DNA of 64,000 bases from Diaporthe sp. PMI_573 (lineage: Eukaryota; Ascomycota; Sordariomycetes; Diaporthales; Diaporthaceae): NCBI GenBank assembly GCA_021399435.1, contig JAJTUP010000146.1, positions 27,480-91,479 on the forward strand. The letters are read 5' to 3'. Within the stretch, counting starts at the first letter, position 1. Each line of letters starts with the position of its first letter. Below are positions 1-10,439 of the stretch, piece by piece. The position numbers and the translations under genes are program-made. The notes below the pieces were generated by a model that was not told the DNA's origin, ran no database searches, and worked only from the letters and a program-made list of their open reading frames with translations.

Positions 1-5
1 GGCCT

Positions 6-1688
6 TCAGGCCTTCCCGCTCGTGGATTTCCTCAAATACTGCTTCCAATCGACTGGCATGTGTTGGGCAGCGTTGGTAGTCCACAATACAGAGCCCAGCC
101 TGTGAGGAGATTTATACTCAGGAGATGAAGTAGTCGGTTTCCCCATCGAATCGACCGCAGCTGGTACTGTTGAGCCCGACCCTGGTGTGTCGGATGATTC
201 ATTGGCTAACATTTGACGCAGGTTGGGCAAGGAGGTCGGCATTTCGTTTTCCGGCGCATCTCGTGGGAGCCAGAGCTCCAATCTCGCCCTCCAGACCATT
301 TCGAGCTGTTTCAACACGAGCTCCTTATGGCTCTTGTACTTCGACTGCAAGCCGCGCATCCGCCCTCTGTTTGTTAGCAAGATGCGCTTTAGTCGAAGCA
401 AAGCCTCAGCTTGTAGTGCCAATGATCTGTCAGAGGCTTCATCCGCGCTGTGGGTCGTCAAGCACAGCTTGTCAGTCGGAAAGTCACTGGAGATATTCTT
501 CCGCGACTTCCCTGGGAGCCGAAAGAGTACTTGACGATGACATCTCAGTCGGTGGATCAAATCTTTTTGGTCAGCCGAATCCATGCTCACATCATTTTCA
601 ACAGACCGTATGAACCAGTTTATTCGCTTCCACTCGGTGTCTGTGGGATTCCGGGCTGTGGATTCATCATGCCGGCCGGCAAAACTACTGCCGCTGTTGC
701 TCTGAATTCCCGGGTGCTGTACAGGCAGAGTACTTTCCAGGGTGGTGTCACGATGGCCTGGATTTGTCTGCTCGTTAATTGCGAGCATGGGTGCTGGGGC
801 GTGTTGCTCTGGAAGTTTCGTGGGTTGGCAAGGACTCGGCTCCTGACCATGACCCTTATCTCTTGTTCCGACCCGGGCTGCAAAACACTTCTGGGCCATG
901 CGGACCATGATTTGCGGTGCGTACGAGATGTGTTTGAGGCGTGACCACATACCAGTCGGCAACCTCTCAGTTCCTTTGTCTCTCCTCTGCGCGCGCCACG
1001 GCAGATGACTGCGCCGCCCTGTGCCTTGCTGAACCATGAAGGACTGGCCGTGGCTGAACAAAAGCTGGAGCAGGGCCAAGTGATGTCCGATGAAGAAGCA
1101 GTTGGACAAAGGGCGGCTTGACCGGATCTCGCATGGTGGCTGATTGGCGGTGATGGTGGAGGGGGAAGGGGAGGGGAGTAGGGGATGTCTCGTGAGGCCA
1201 AATCTGTCCATTACGGAAGCGACGGCTGCAAGGTCGCGTTTTGAGTCCAGCCAGACAGCACCGATGATGGCTTCGATGGTGGTGGCCATGCTCCTGTCAG
1301 TGCTACACGGCGAGAGAGTACAGTCCTGGATCCGCAGACGGAAGCAAACGCTTGCGAGGTTCGTATTGCTAAGCAAGGCGCGCTTCATGAGTTCCCACTG
1401 CAAGGGTGTGAGACGTCCCTTGCTATCGTACCAGCGAGCTGCCAGCTGGAGGTCGGCGACCTTGTCCCCGGCAATGGCCAGGCGCTGGTTGCGGGAGCCG
1501 AAAGGGGTCAGGGCCTCTCTGATGAGCCCTGGGTCCCTGAACCTATAGCCGATAATGCGCTGGCAGTTCTCGACGTGGGTTTGGATGAGGGCGCGGTTCG
1601 TGACCCAAAATGGAGCGAGAGAAAGGGGCTTCATGGCCACATGTTGCCTTCCTCTCATGCCGCGTAGTCGCGCCGCCATCGTTTTCAC
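6..1688 (-). CDS. Degenerate RNase III-domain protein
   Basis: Uninterrupted frame of 560 codons; a second Met at 1634 is an equally good start. Residues about 40-170 read as an RNase III fold: a CQRIIGYRFRDPGLIREAL opening, the LAIAGDKVADLQLA helix that replaces the usual LEFLGD signature, and ATTIEAIIGAVWLD near the end. Two acidic positions that bind metal in active RNase III (Glu of LEFLGD, Asp of ADxxEA) are Ala and Thr here, while one Asp and one Glu remain. To my knowledge a fungal paralogue group shares these changes, so the protein is probably not a normal double-strand RNA nuclease. The remaining ~380 residues are polar, low in recognisable structure and carry no dsRNA-binding motif I can see; an unrecognised intron there is possible. 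It is divergent from the S41 peptidase gene. Family call is good; function is unknown. Confidence 0.7.
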   Translation of the reverse strand: MKTMAARLRGMRGRQHVAMKPLSLAPFWVTNRALIQTHVENCQRIIGYRFRDPGLIREALTPFGSRNQRLAIAGDKVADLQLAARWYDSKGRLTPLQWELMKRALLSNTNLASVCFRLRIQDCTLSPCSTDRSMATTIEAIIGAVWLDSKRDLAAVASVMDRFGLTRHPLLPSPSPSTITANQPPCEIRSSRPLSNCFFIGHHLALLQLLFSHGQSFMVQQGTGRRSHLPWRAQRRDKGTERLPTGMWSRLKHISYAPQIMVRMAQKCFAARVGTRDKGHGQEPSPCQPTKLPEQHAPAPMLAINEQTNPGHRDTTLESTLPVQHPGIQSNSGSSFAGRHDESTARNPTDTEWKRINWFIRSVENDVSMDSADQKDLIHRLRCHRQVLFRLPGKSRKNISSDFPTDKLCLTTHSADEASDRSLALQAEALLRLKRILLTNRGRMRGLQSKYKSHKELVLKQLEMVWRARLELWLPRDAPENEMPTSLPNLRQMLANESSDTPGSGSTVPAAVDSMGKPTTSSPEYKSPHRLGSVLWTTNAAQHMPVDWKQYLRKSTSGKA

Positions 1689-2875
1689 ACCGGCACATTC
1701 TCATGCCGGATCACATGAATGGTCCAGATGCTACTTTATGTGATGCAGTGTGCTGGCCGTTTATGCCAAGAGGGCAGGGTGTCGAGGGTGAGTTTGATGG
1801 AGAGAGACTTGAATGTTGAAGCTGGCTTGAGATTTTCCAATGCATTGCCTGCACCTGCCGCAGGGTCAGGTGACCAAACTGGCGCGACATCCAGCTGGAA
1901 GACGCAACAAATACAGGTGGACGCTTACCGACGACGCAAGACAATAAGAAATTGACCGAGGTCAGATGCACATATATATGAAATTAATACCTGGTTTTTT
2001 GAGAGCAGCGGACAGCTTCCCGCTTGCAGGATTTGCTACCAAAGCACAGTGGCCCTGCCTACCTACGGCCTAAGTAGGTATAGACAAAATTCAAGTTGAT
2101 ATCCAGGGTTGGGGTTAGTTCAGACAGGAGCATACCTTGAAGAATTCGTGTTAACGCCCACTGAATCTGCTCCGGGTGCCAATGTGAGAATCCCAACCGA
2201 AAATGGGCATGTCAAAATAACCTTGCTTGTTTTATCAAGGCCAGATTGAATCTGTCCCTCAGCGCCATGCCCCAAGACGAATGCTGTGCCGTTGCCCCCC
2301 TCTGCCCCTGTGCCCCTGTGCGTGCCCCCCCCCTGTGGGAGTGGTTCGGATGAGAATACTACCTTGCCGTTGGCCTGGAGGTCTGTACCTGGCATGCCGA
2401 GAAAACGTTATTTGCTTCCCCCAGCAGCCCCACAAGAATATGAGGAGTCAATCACTAGCGTACCGGAAGCAGAAACCTAGAACATCAAAACCCGCTAGGC
2501 TAAACTCGTTGTAGCAGGTGCAGGGAGAGCTGTACATTGCGCTGCATCCTCGGGGAAGTCATGACTTAATAGATAAGAATGTACGGGCCATGTCATTGGA
2601 CATCTATATCGCACCACTCGGCTCGCGTCGCCTACGGTGAACACATGTAGGTAGCCATGACATGATCAATGGGCCAGAGGGTCATTTGGAAGCATTTGTC
2701 CTCAGAAGTTAGATCCTATGCCGATACCAGCGACAAATATTAATAATATATCCTGTACCCCAAGTTATTACTCCTCTGGTTGCCCTTCTGTTCCCCATTC
2801 TGATCTTGAGGTGGCCTGCTGATCACAAGGCACCACGTGGGATTGCTGTGTCAAGTAAACTGGCGACTCAACAAA
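1689..2875. other. Divergent intergenic region
   Basis: About 1.2 kb between two divergent genes, so it should hold both promoters. I see a run of C near 2320-2332 and an AT-rich TATA-like stretch near 2738-2752, about 130 bases before the peptidase start. Open frames here have no family resemblance and no splice support. Confidence 0.5.
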
Positions 2876-5372
2876 ATGGTAGCCCACCTCTTGCTTGCGT
2901 CGCTCGTGCCAGCCATCTCGCTGGCTGCTACCATTCATGCCCGTGATGGAAGTAGTCTCCACGCTCGACAGACCTCGACTGAGCCATGTGCTGTTGTTAG
3001 CCGTGAGTGGGCCGCTCAGAAGGCAGCCAATGTTTCCGGTAAGTGCGGCTTTGAAGCATACATGTCCATAATCAAAGGGCCGCGGTGAGCTAACCAGCTT
3101 CGATGCGCAGGAGTACCAGTCGTAGACGGCCAACTGGCATACGATTGTCTAAATTCGGTCCCACTGCATGCCGATGATGCCGTTCGACTGGTTCGGTCTA
3201 TCCAGCCGTACCTAGAGTGGCAGTCAAGTAAGTTGCTACGTTAACCTGAATGCTTTCATTCAAGTTTGTGGTTCGACCAGTGCTAAGGCAAGTATCGGTA
3301 TAGCTGTATCATACCTGAAGGACCCGCCGGTGGATTATCAGTTTCCCGCATATGACATCCCGGCCGCCTTTGAAGACATCATCAGCAACGTCAAAGGCGG
3401 CTTATACGCCAATGAGTACGAATTCCAGGCAGATCTATACGCCGCCTTCAACCTGGCCAAGGATGGTCATTTCAGATATATTCCGGATCTGATTGGCGCA
3501 GCCATTCAGTTCCGAAGACAGAACATTGCCCTGGCCTCGGTGAGCCTCGATGGGGTGGCTGTTCCCCAGATTTATACCGTCTGTAAGTATATGCGTCCGT
3601 TCCGTGGGAGTTGATGAACAGACCTGTTGACCAATATCACCACAGCCGATCTTCGGGCTTATAACAACGGCACCTTCGCGAACCCATCTCCAGTCACCCA
3701 GATCAACGGTGGGGATGCTGTTGAGTATTTGGAGGACCTGTCCCTTCTGGGTGCACTGCAGGATCGCGATGCCCTCTATAACACTCTGTTCTACTCACCC
3801 GCCTTTTATGCCTCGAACAAGGGTGACTGGCAGGGTTACTTTGGCGGAACGGGCCGATATGGCAACATCTACCCAAATGCATCCACCTCTTTGACCTTCG
3901 AGAACGGCACGACAATCGACATTCCGACCGTCGCGCGAGTTGTGGGCGATTTCTCAAACATCACGGACGGAGAATCCTTCTACGCAAAGTACTGCTCCGG
4001 CACAGTCCCGGTCACGACTGTAGCAACGCCTACACCTGTGCCCACGCCCACACCAGGCGGGAACCTGACTGGCACCCCACCTTTGGGGTATCCGACTCCG
4101 GTTGTTATAGCATCAGACGGTTCTGCAGCCGGCTACTTCCTCCCGGACAGTGATGTCGCAGTCCTCGCATTGCTTACCTATTCGCCAGCTATCCCAGCTG
4201 AGTTCCAGCTCGCGGTGCAGACCCTCATCGAGGACGCCAAAGCTGCCGGGAAGACAAAGCTGATAGTAGACGTGTCGGCCAACGGCGGAGGCTATATTTT
4301 CCAGGGCCACGACACCTTCCGGCAACTCTTCCCGCAGATCCAGCAGGACGGCTTTAACCGCTTCCGCTCCAACGAACTACTGCAGATCGCGGGCAAGCAG
4401 TTCTCAGCAGCCATCCCACCGGGTTTTAACCCCGAGACGAGTGACAACGATACGCTGATCAATATCTGGGAGTCGTATCAGAATTTCCGCTTCGATCTAA
4501 ACTTCACCAACCAGTCATTCGTGTCAGTTGACGACAAGTTCTCCCCAGAGACGTTCAACGGTGACGAATTCACCCCCATCCACCGGTGGAACTTTGACGA
4601 CCCGCTCTTGACCATAAACGAGACATATGGCATTGGCTTTGATGTGACGGGCTACCGCTCTCGCGCGTCCAACTTCACGCAGCCATTCGCAGCCGAGGAC
4701 ATCATTCTGCTTTATGACGGCTACTGCGCCTCGACATGCACGCTGTTCTCTGAATTCCTACGCGTACAGGCCAATGTGCGATCTGTCACGTTCGGTGGCC
4801 GTCCTGGGCTGGACAGCTCTGGCGAAATCCCCATTATCCAGAACTACGGTGGCGTAAAGGGGAGCAACAACGTCGGCTACAGCTATTTCAACCAGCTCGC
4901 GGGCCTCTCCCTGGCGATCCAGGGCAACCCAGTTAACACGACGTCCGCGCCAGTGGGACCGTTGTCTGCTGAAGAGATCTCACTGCTGGAGCTCAATCTG
5001 GACACGTACGCGGCCAATCGCAGCACAGGCACGAGCATCAATGTCCGTGATAATATCCTGAGGGACAACCTGGACGCCGGTTTGCCCTCGCAATTCGTCT
5101 ACGAGCCGACGGACTGCCGGCTCTTCTACACACCCAAGAGCATCATAGACCCCGAGGAGCAATGGCGGCAGGTGGCGGAAGCGGCCTGGGGAGGCGGGGA
5201 CTGTGTCGCTGGCTCGCTGGGAACTGGGGAGGACAAGCTGAAGAGGACCGTGGTGCGCAGTGGCGAGCAGTGGAAGAGAAATGTGGAGCCCAAGGTGATC
5301 AGCTTGCCAGACAAGAAGCCCGTGAGAAATTTGTGGTGGGAGGCGCAGTTCGACACGAGTGTTCCCTACTAA
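2876..5372 (+). CDS. Secreted S41-family (UstP/CPAF-like) peptidase
   Basis: Four exons: 2876-3038, 3111-3227, 3304-3582 and 3646-5372, giving 761 residues. All introns are 63-76 bp with GT...AG ends and the frame closes exactly. The start was chosen because MVAHLLLASLVPAISLA is a clean signal peptide; an in-frame upstream Met at 2837 would spoil it. The N-terminal block (AYDCLNSVPL, then PYLEWQSTVSYLKDPP) and the Ser region YDGYCASTCTLFSEFLRV match the fungal S41 group that includes UstP of the ustiloxin cluster. The Ser of CASTC is the expected nucleophile. A Pro/Thr-rich spacer (TPTPVPTPTPGG, near residue 315) separates the N-terminal part from the catalytic half. Many Asn-x-Ser/Thr sites fit a secreted glycoprotein. 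Only some members sit in peptide-metabolite clusters, and I see no repeat-type precursor peptide nearby, so a general extracellular or vacuolar role is as likely. Confidence 0.85.
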
Positions 5373-6588
5373 ACGAGCAACGCGTCCACAATGTAGTTAC
5401 ACTTCAATTAATTGGTAATGAGTAAACTACTTAGGTAGAGAGCCTCATAATACCTTCAAGAGTTTCCTGCCTGAATTCCTGTTCGACCACGCAGTAGCTC
5501 GAGGCGCCCTCACAGGTTTTTCATATCTACTCTGTTTCTCTGTTCCTGCTCCAGAACTTTGCAATTGCCGACACAATGGCTCAGCAAGGTTGTCTTGCTC
5601 TCCCACGACCCAGAGCTCTTGCTCGAGGATAGTGCGTGCCTGTGTACATGTCGGCCAGCCTATTCGCATCGTATTTGATGCCTTTGCTCTTGATACGACG
5701 GACGAAGCAGCCGACATGCGTGTTGATGCCTCTCAATCCGGCATCTGAGGCTGAGTCGGATGTTCTTGCATCTGGGCAACGCAGAAGATGGAGTTACGTA
5801 TAATCAAATCCTTTGATGACATGCATTGTACAATGACGGCGTCGAGTGCGATGCTACATCGTCCAGGGAATAGCCTGCTACTCTTGGTCACTTGCTCTTT
5901 GTCTCGAAAGTTCTAGGTTCAGCCGCAAGAGCCTCAATTTTAGGGGTTATGGCGTGTCTTGGTGGTTTTGGATGTAGTCCTCGACTGAGCACTTCAATGC
6001 GCTACAATACTTCTCAACCCCCTCCTTGCCCCTACAGTGCCTGTTCTCTTGTGACTAGTGCTGACCAAGTACAGTTTTCCTTTCCAGAGCAAAGCAATAA
6101 TTTCCTGGAACAGATTAGCCCTGCCATTTCTATTAAGATCTTGGAGTTCAAGTCATCAATTGAGTTTGCGAAGGCCGAACAATGTCGCATCGACGGATTT
6201 CACCCACTTGTTACCATTCTGAACACCCAGGTGCCTGATGAGATCAGAAAGCTCTCTCGGGCTCGGAGGCTCAAATCCCGAGGTGTTGACGCTTTAACGC
6301 GAAGGGCTGCGGGTCTGAGAACTCTTGACAGCGATTCTTAGACCATCCATGGAGAGCGCGATGCTGACACCATCGATCTGCTTTCCTTGAGAACTGAAGC
6401 TATGAAAATCTGGGTTCGGAAGCCTGCAAGCTCTAGGGCACATTCCGAATCAGCACTCCCAAAAGATACCTGTGCCCAGTATGATGCATGTACTGAAGAA
6501 GAATAGATTACAGGAACGATCTATCTTTGGAGTATGCTGGTGACCCAGGAAAGGATGCAATGGCCTCGAGGTAGGCGGCATCATTTTG
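5373..6588. other. Convergent intergenic region, no supported gene
   Basis: 1.2 kb between the stop of the peptidase and the stop of the FAD monooxygenase. A plus-strand open frame at 5892-6341 (149 codons) lacks recognisable domains, a plausible promoter or splice support. Minus-strand frames around 5445-5717 are likewise unconvincing. It may hold a decayed gene, but I cannot identify one. Confidence 0.4.
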
Positions 6589-8026
6589 TCATGCCTCGTG
6601 GCCGAGCAGGCTGTTCCTCAGTTTGTCCAAAGAACTGGTCAGCTCGGCCTCCAGATCCATCTCCCACACCCAGTCCATCCTCTTCAGTAGCGTCTCTCTG
6701 ATTTTCTCCTTGTCAGTACCAAACTCGGGATGCTCAAGGTCATACAGTTGGCCCGTCTCTCTGGAGTCCTCCACCAGCCGCAGCGTCCTCTCCCGCCGCG
6801 TGGCGTCGAAAACTCTGAATGCCGCAGGAATCGCCCTGCCAGCGTCCGAGTTCTCGCCAGCGAGGGCCTCCGAGACAAGCTGTCCCATGAGCAGCGCGTC
6901 CTCGATAGCCATGCCTGCGCCTGACCCCTTGTGCGGCGTGGTTGCATGCGCAGCGTCGCCAAGGAGACACACCTGTCCGTGGTCAGATACGTAGGTTGGT
7001 GCCGGCGGGTGGTTGAAAAGCGCCCAGATGTCGTTCTTGCGCATCAGCGAGATGATCTTGGTGACGGTGGGCGACCAGCCTTCGAAATCGGCCTTCATTT
7101 GATCGCGGTTGGCTTCTACCACCCAACGGTCGTCATGCCATTCTTTGGCAGAGGCAAATGCGACAACTGTAAGATTCCGCTTTAGTATACTTCTCAAAAG
7201 ATGGCACCAGGAACCGGCTGCGCCCTCGCAGCGACTTACCATTCATCAGCTTGCCCTTCTCGATTGCGAACGTAAGGATGTGGCCGTGACGGCCCAGGTA
7301 CATCTGAGCATTCTTGGCCATTTCCTCGCCCAGCAGAGACACGGCCTCGTCCATGGGGATCAAGCCACGGTAGCAGAACTTGCCGCTGAATGTCGCGTTC
7401 GCGTTATCCGGCTCCGATGTCTCAGCCAACAAGGTCTTCCGGATGTTGGACTTGATGCCATCACACCCAATGACCGCGTCGTGGATCTCGTCGTCTCCTT
7501 CCTTGAAGTGCAGTGTCACTTTGCCGTTGGCGCTCTCGGTGTAATGAGTGACCCTCCGGCCGAACTCGGCGACACCCCCGGGGACGTGCTTGATCAGCTC
7601 GTCCAGAAAGTCACTCCTCTTGACGCCCCGCTGTCCCCCGGAGCACTTGACCGTGGCAATCAGCTCTCCGTTGGCGTCTTCGCCCTCCTCACCGCCGACC
7701 TTGTACCTGCCATCGACACTCTCGCCAAAGCGGAAGTCGAACCATACGTCCTGCTTGGACTCGAACTGATTCCTGGTTTGCGTCCTCTCGAACGCGGCAT
7801 ATACCTCTGGCCCGATAGCCTTCATCGCGCGGGAGGCATTGGGCCCAAAGGACACTCCAGCTCCGATTTCGGCGAATGCGTGAGCGGACTCATATATTGT
7901 CACCGTATACTTTGGTTGTGGCGATGATGGCGACTTGGAGCGGTTGATGAGATTAAGCGCGAGCGTCAGGCCTGCGATGCCACCGCCCACTATGGCGATG
8001 GACGGCACAGGCTTTGAAGGGGACAT
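6589..8026 (-). CDS. FAD-dependent aromatic-type monooxygenase (salicylate hydroxylase-like)
   Basis: Two exons, 8026-7240 and 7166-6589, give 454 residues. The 73 bp intron has a GTAAGT donor, and the joined codon keeps the frame through LMN/VVAFASAKEW. The start at 8026 gives MSPSKPVPSIAIVGGGIAG, placing the FAD Rossmann GxGxxG directly at the N terminus; the open frame extends 61 codons further upstream but that part looks untranslated. Further class A flavoprotein marks are the NAD(P)H/FAD motif CDGIKSNIR and LGDAAHATTP near residues 331-340. Such enzymes hydroxylate phenols or other activated rings with NAD(P)H and O2. There is no signal peptide, so it is cytosolic. It lies 12 kb from the PKS-NRPS gene with a sugar locus between, so membership of that pathway is uncertain. 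A catabolic role on plant aromatics is the simpler reading. Confidence 0.88.
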
Positions 8027-10439
8027 GTTAACGCGTAATGTGACTGTGAGATAAACAGGCGTGGCGGGCTCGTCACAGGATTGTGTGGCTATCTCAGGTC
8101 TGGCAGCAGGGGCAAAGCAAAAAGGATGAGGGGACAAGTCGATGATGTTTAACTTGGAGGAAAAGAAGGTTTCTCTCCTCAGACCCCGAAAGTCAAGTAG
8201 CGTCTCCACTTCTAGCAGGGACCGTTGGCACGGGGCAGCAGTGTTGATCCCCCTTTAGTCAACAAAGTGATGAGGTCTTCATGTGATATCCTCGATGCGA
8301 GTGGCTACGGCTTCTGGGTCGTGACGCTGTCGAGGGTCCAGGGATGAATGGATAAGGTTCAGGTATGAAATCCCCACTTCGGACCGTCGTGACTAGAATT
8401 CCAAGGTGAACCCCCGGGTTATTTAAATGCCAGTGTCCCCGACTCGTTTTTGACGTCACCAGGACAAGATCAAATCCGGAGTGCAGCAGCGATCCGCTCG
8501 ACAAAAGGCGGAGAGACGGCGCGCTTTACTGAAGCAATTTCGACTTCCGAGCGGCCTGCGATGCTGCTCGCTCACTTGCACCCGCCCGTACGCTGCGCCG
8601 GCAAGCATGCGGGTGCGGGTCCCGTTTTGCTATCAAATCCAGCAATGGAACCGGTGTGATTGGCGGCCCGTTAATTATATCGCCGAGGTACACGCATAAG
8701 CACAGGCCCGAACTCGGGAGAGGGAAACGAGCAGGTATGCTGTCTTCCGCACTCTGTCCGACACGGTAGACTGAACGGGAGCTCAAGGAAAGTCTAAGGT
8801 GACAATGTCCCGCAGCTAATTAGCTCGGCAAGTCCGGCCGGTCCGCCATCTGTGCGTAAGATATGCATAAAGGTCCCTGATGCCCAGCCGGTGTCGGCAA
8901 ATGCACCCGGAAAGGGACACAAGTTGACCCGACAATTGCTGTTAAACAAAGCACATTACGAACGGGAAGTTGGATAGTGTCTGTACAAATGCTAAGCGGT
9001 GGACAATTTCATCCCAGACAATAAAGTTCTATATTGCGCGAATTTCAACACACGTGTACGGGCCTTTTCCCCGTCGATGTCCTTGTCGCAATGCACTCGA
9101 CACAGGAAACCCTACGCGTGGAAAAGCCTCCGCTTGGTGAACCTCCTCAGACAACATTCCAGTTCTTCACATCAGTATTAGTAGTCTATCACTTTAGACG
9201 ATGTTATTAGCAAGTTTCTGGTAATTTGACTGGGCCGAAGCTGAAATGCTGCTCGTGTATTCCTCCGCGTTCGGTCAGAAGTGTTCAGAAAGACGAGAGA
9301 CTCGCCAGGGAGGGATTTATCTAACGATAATGTCCAGTTGCCTGAAATGTCAAATGAGAATATTAGCACTCCGAGCCTATTCTCAACCCAGCAAGTCAAG
9401 GTTAGTGAAGGATGAATAATCCAAACCCCTTCGCTGAACGCTTCCCTCGCCCACCTGCCTTCCCCCCCCCCCCGCCGGCGGGGTTTTTGTCCTAGTCGTG
9501 TTTTCCACTTTCTCTTCGCTATTTCGTTCATAAGCTTCCTCGACTGTCGTAGGCGATCAATTTCCGATTTTGGCCTATTAAAAGTGACAATCTAAGGGAT
9601 TCTTGAGACCTATGTTCCGAAGACAGTGATGAAAGCATTCGTGCGTGTCTCGAGGGGCAATTTGCCCGTGGATGTGCGCTAAGTGGTTTCGCTTTTAAAT
9701 CCGCCCACATACCCTTATAGAGCCATAGGCGGTCCCTTCACACGGTAGGAAGTGTGCTAAGCATTGCAGAACGTCCGCTTACTCGTCGCCAGTCAATGAT
9801 GCCCTTTGTTCGTGGTTCATATATGGTAGTGGTGGTAGTAGCTAATGAAGATCAGTCTCCCTTGATTTTGCGAATAATTGTCTGCTTAATATAACCAGGA
9901 GTTGACTTTAGCATCTCGGAGATCTGGGAGGCTATATTCAACGCTATGTTTTTCGCCTTGAGACTGGCATGTGGCTGTGTGGTAGATAGGCACGCTAGGA
10001 ATCAATCAGGTCCGCCGGCTCAATCTTCCTGGCCATAATTGGATTGGCCTGGTAGTGAAGCCGACATATCTAACGACTGCTTCCAGATCGAGAGCATGAT
10101 CGACTGCAGCATGGGTCCCAAATCATCCAGGAATTCGACAAGTTCACAAACGTTACTTCATTATTTTGCCAATCTGCAACAGCTAAAAGTAGAGATGTGT
10201 CCAAGCTTAAGACGCATGTGCGATTTACAATTTGGTATCATGCAATCTATAGAGGTGCCATGTTGATGTCTACCCGTTCCATAATATCAGTGTCCGAAGT
10301 CCCAGAACTCCATGCTCCTTGAACCGTGTTAGGACGATCAATCCCTGAGGCGCCGAGATCATAATTCGGCTCGTACAGTGCCCTCCTGGCACCCGAAGCC
10401 TCCCGTTTGTTGATGTGTGGATACCTGGCTCTCGCAGGC
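8027..10439. other. Long gene-poor interval
   Basis: 2.4 kb without a supported gene between two minus-strand genes. It contains the promoter side of the monooxygenase (8027 upwards), a 12-base C run at 9462-9473 followed by a GC-rich palindromic step, and several short open frames with no family resemblance. I saw no transposon ends or tRNA in it. Confidence 0.4.

Noticed and set aside
5892..6341. 149-codon plus-strand frame
   Set aside because: No motif, no splice context and no recognisable relatives; too weak to call a gene.
9462..9473. Poly-C run as a functional site
   Set aside because: A single homopolymer in a gene-free interval with no paired or conserved structure.
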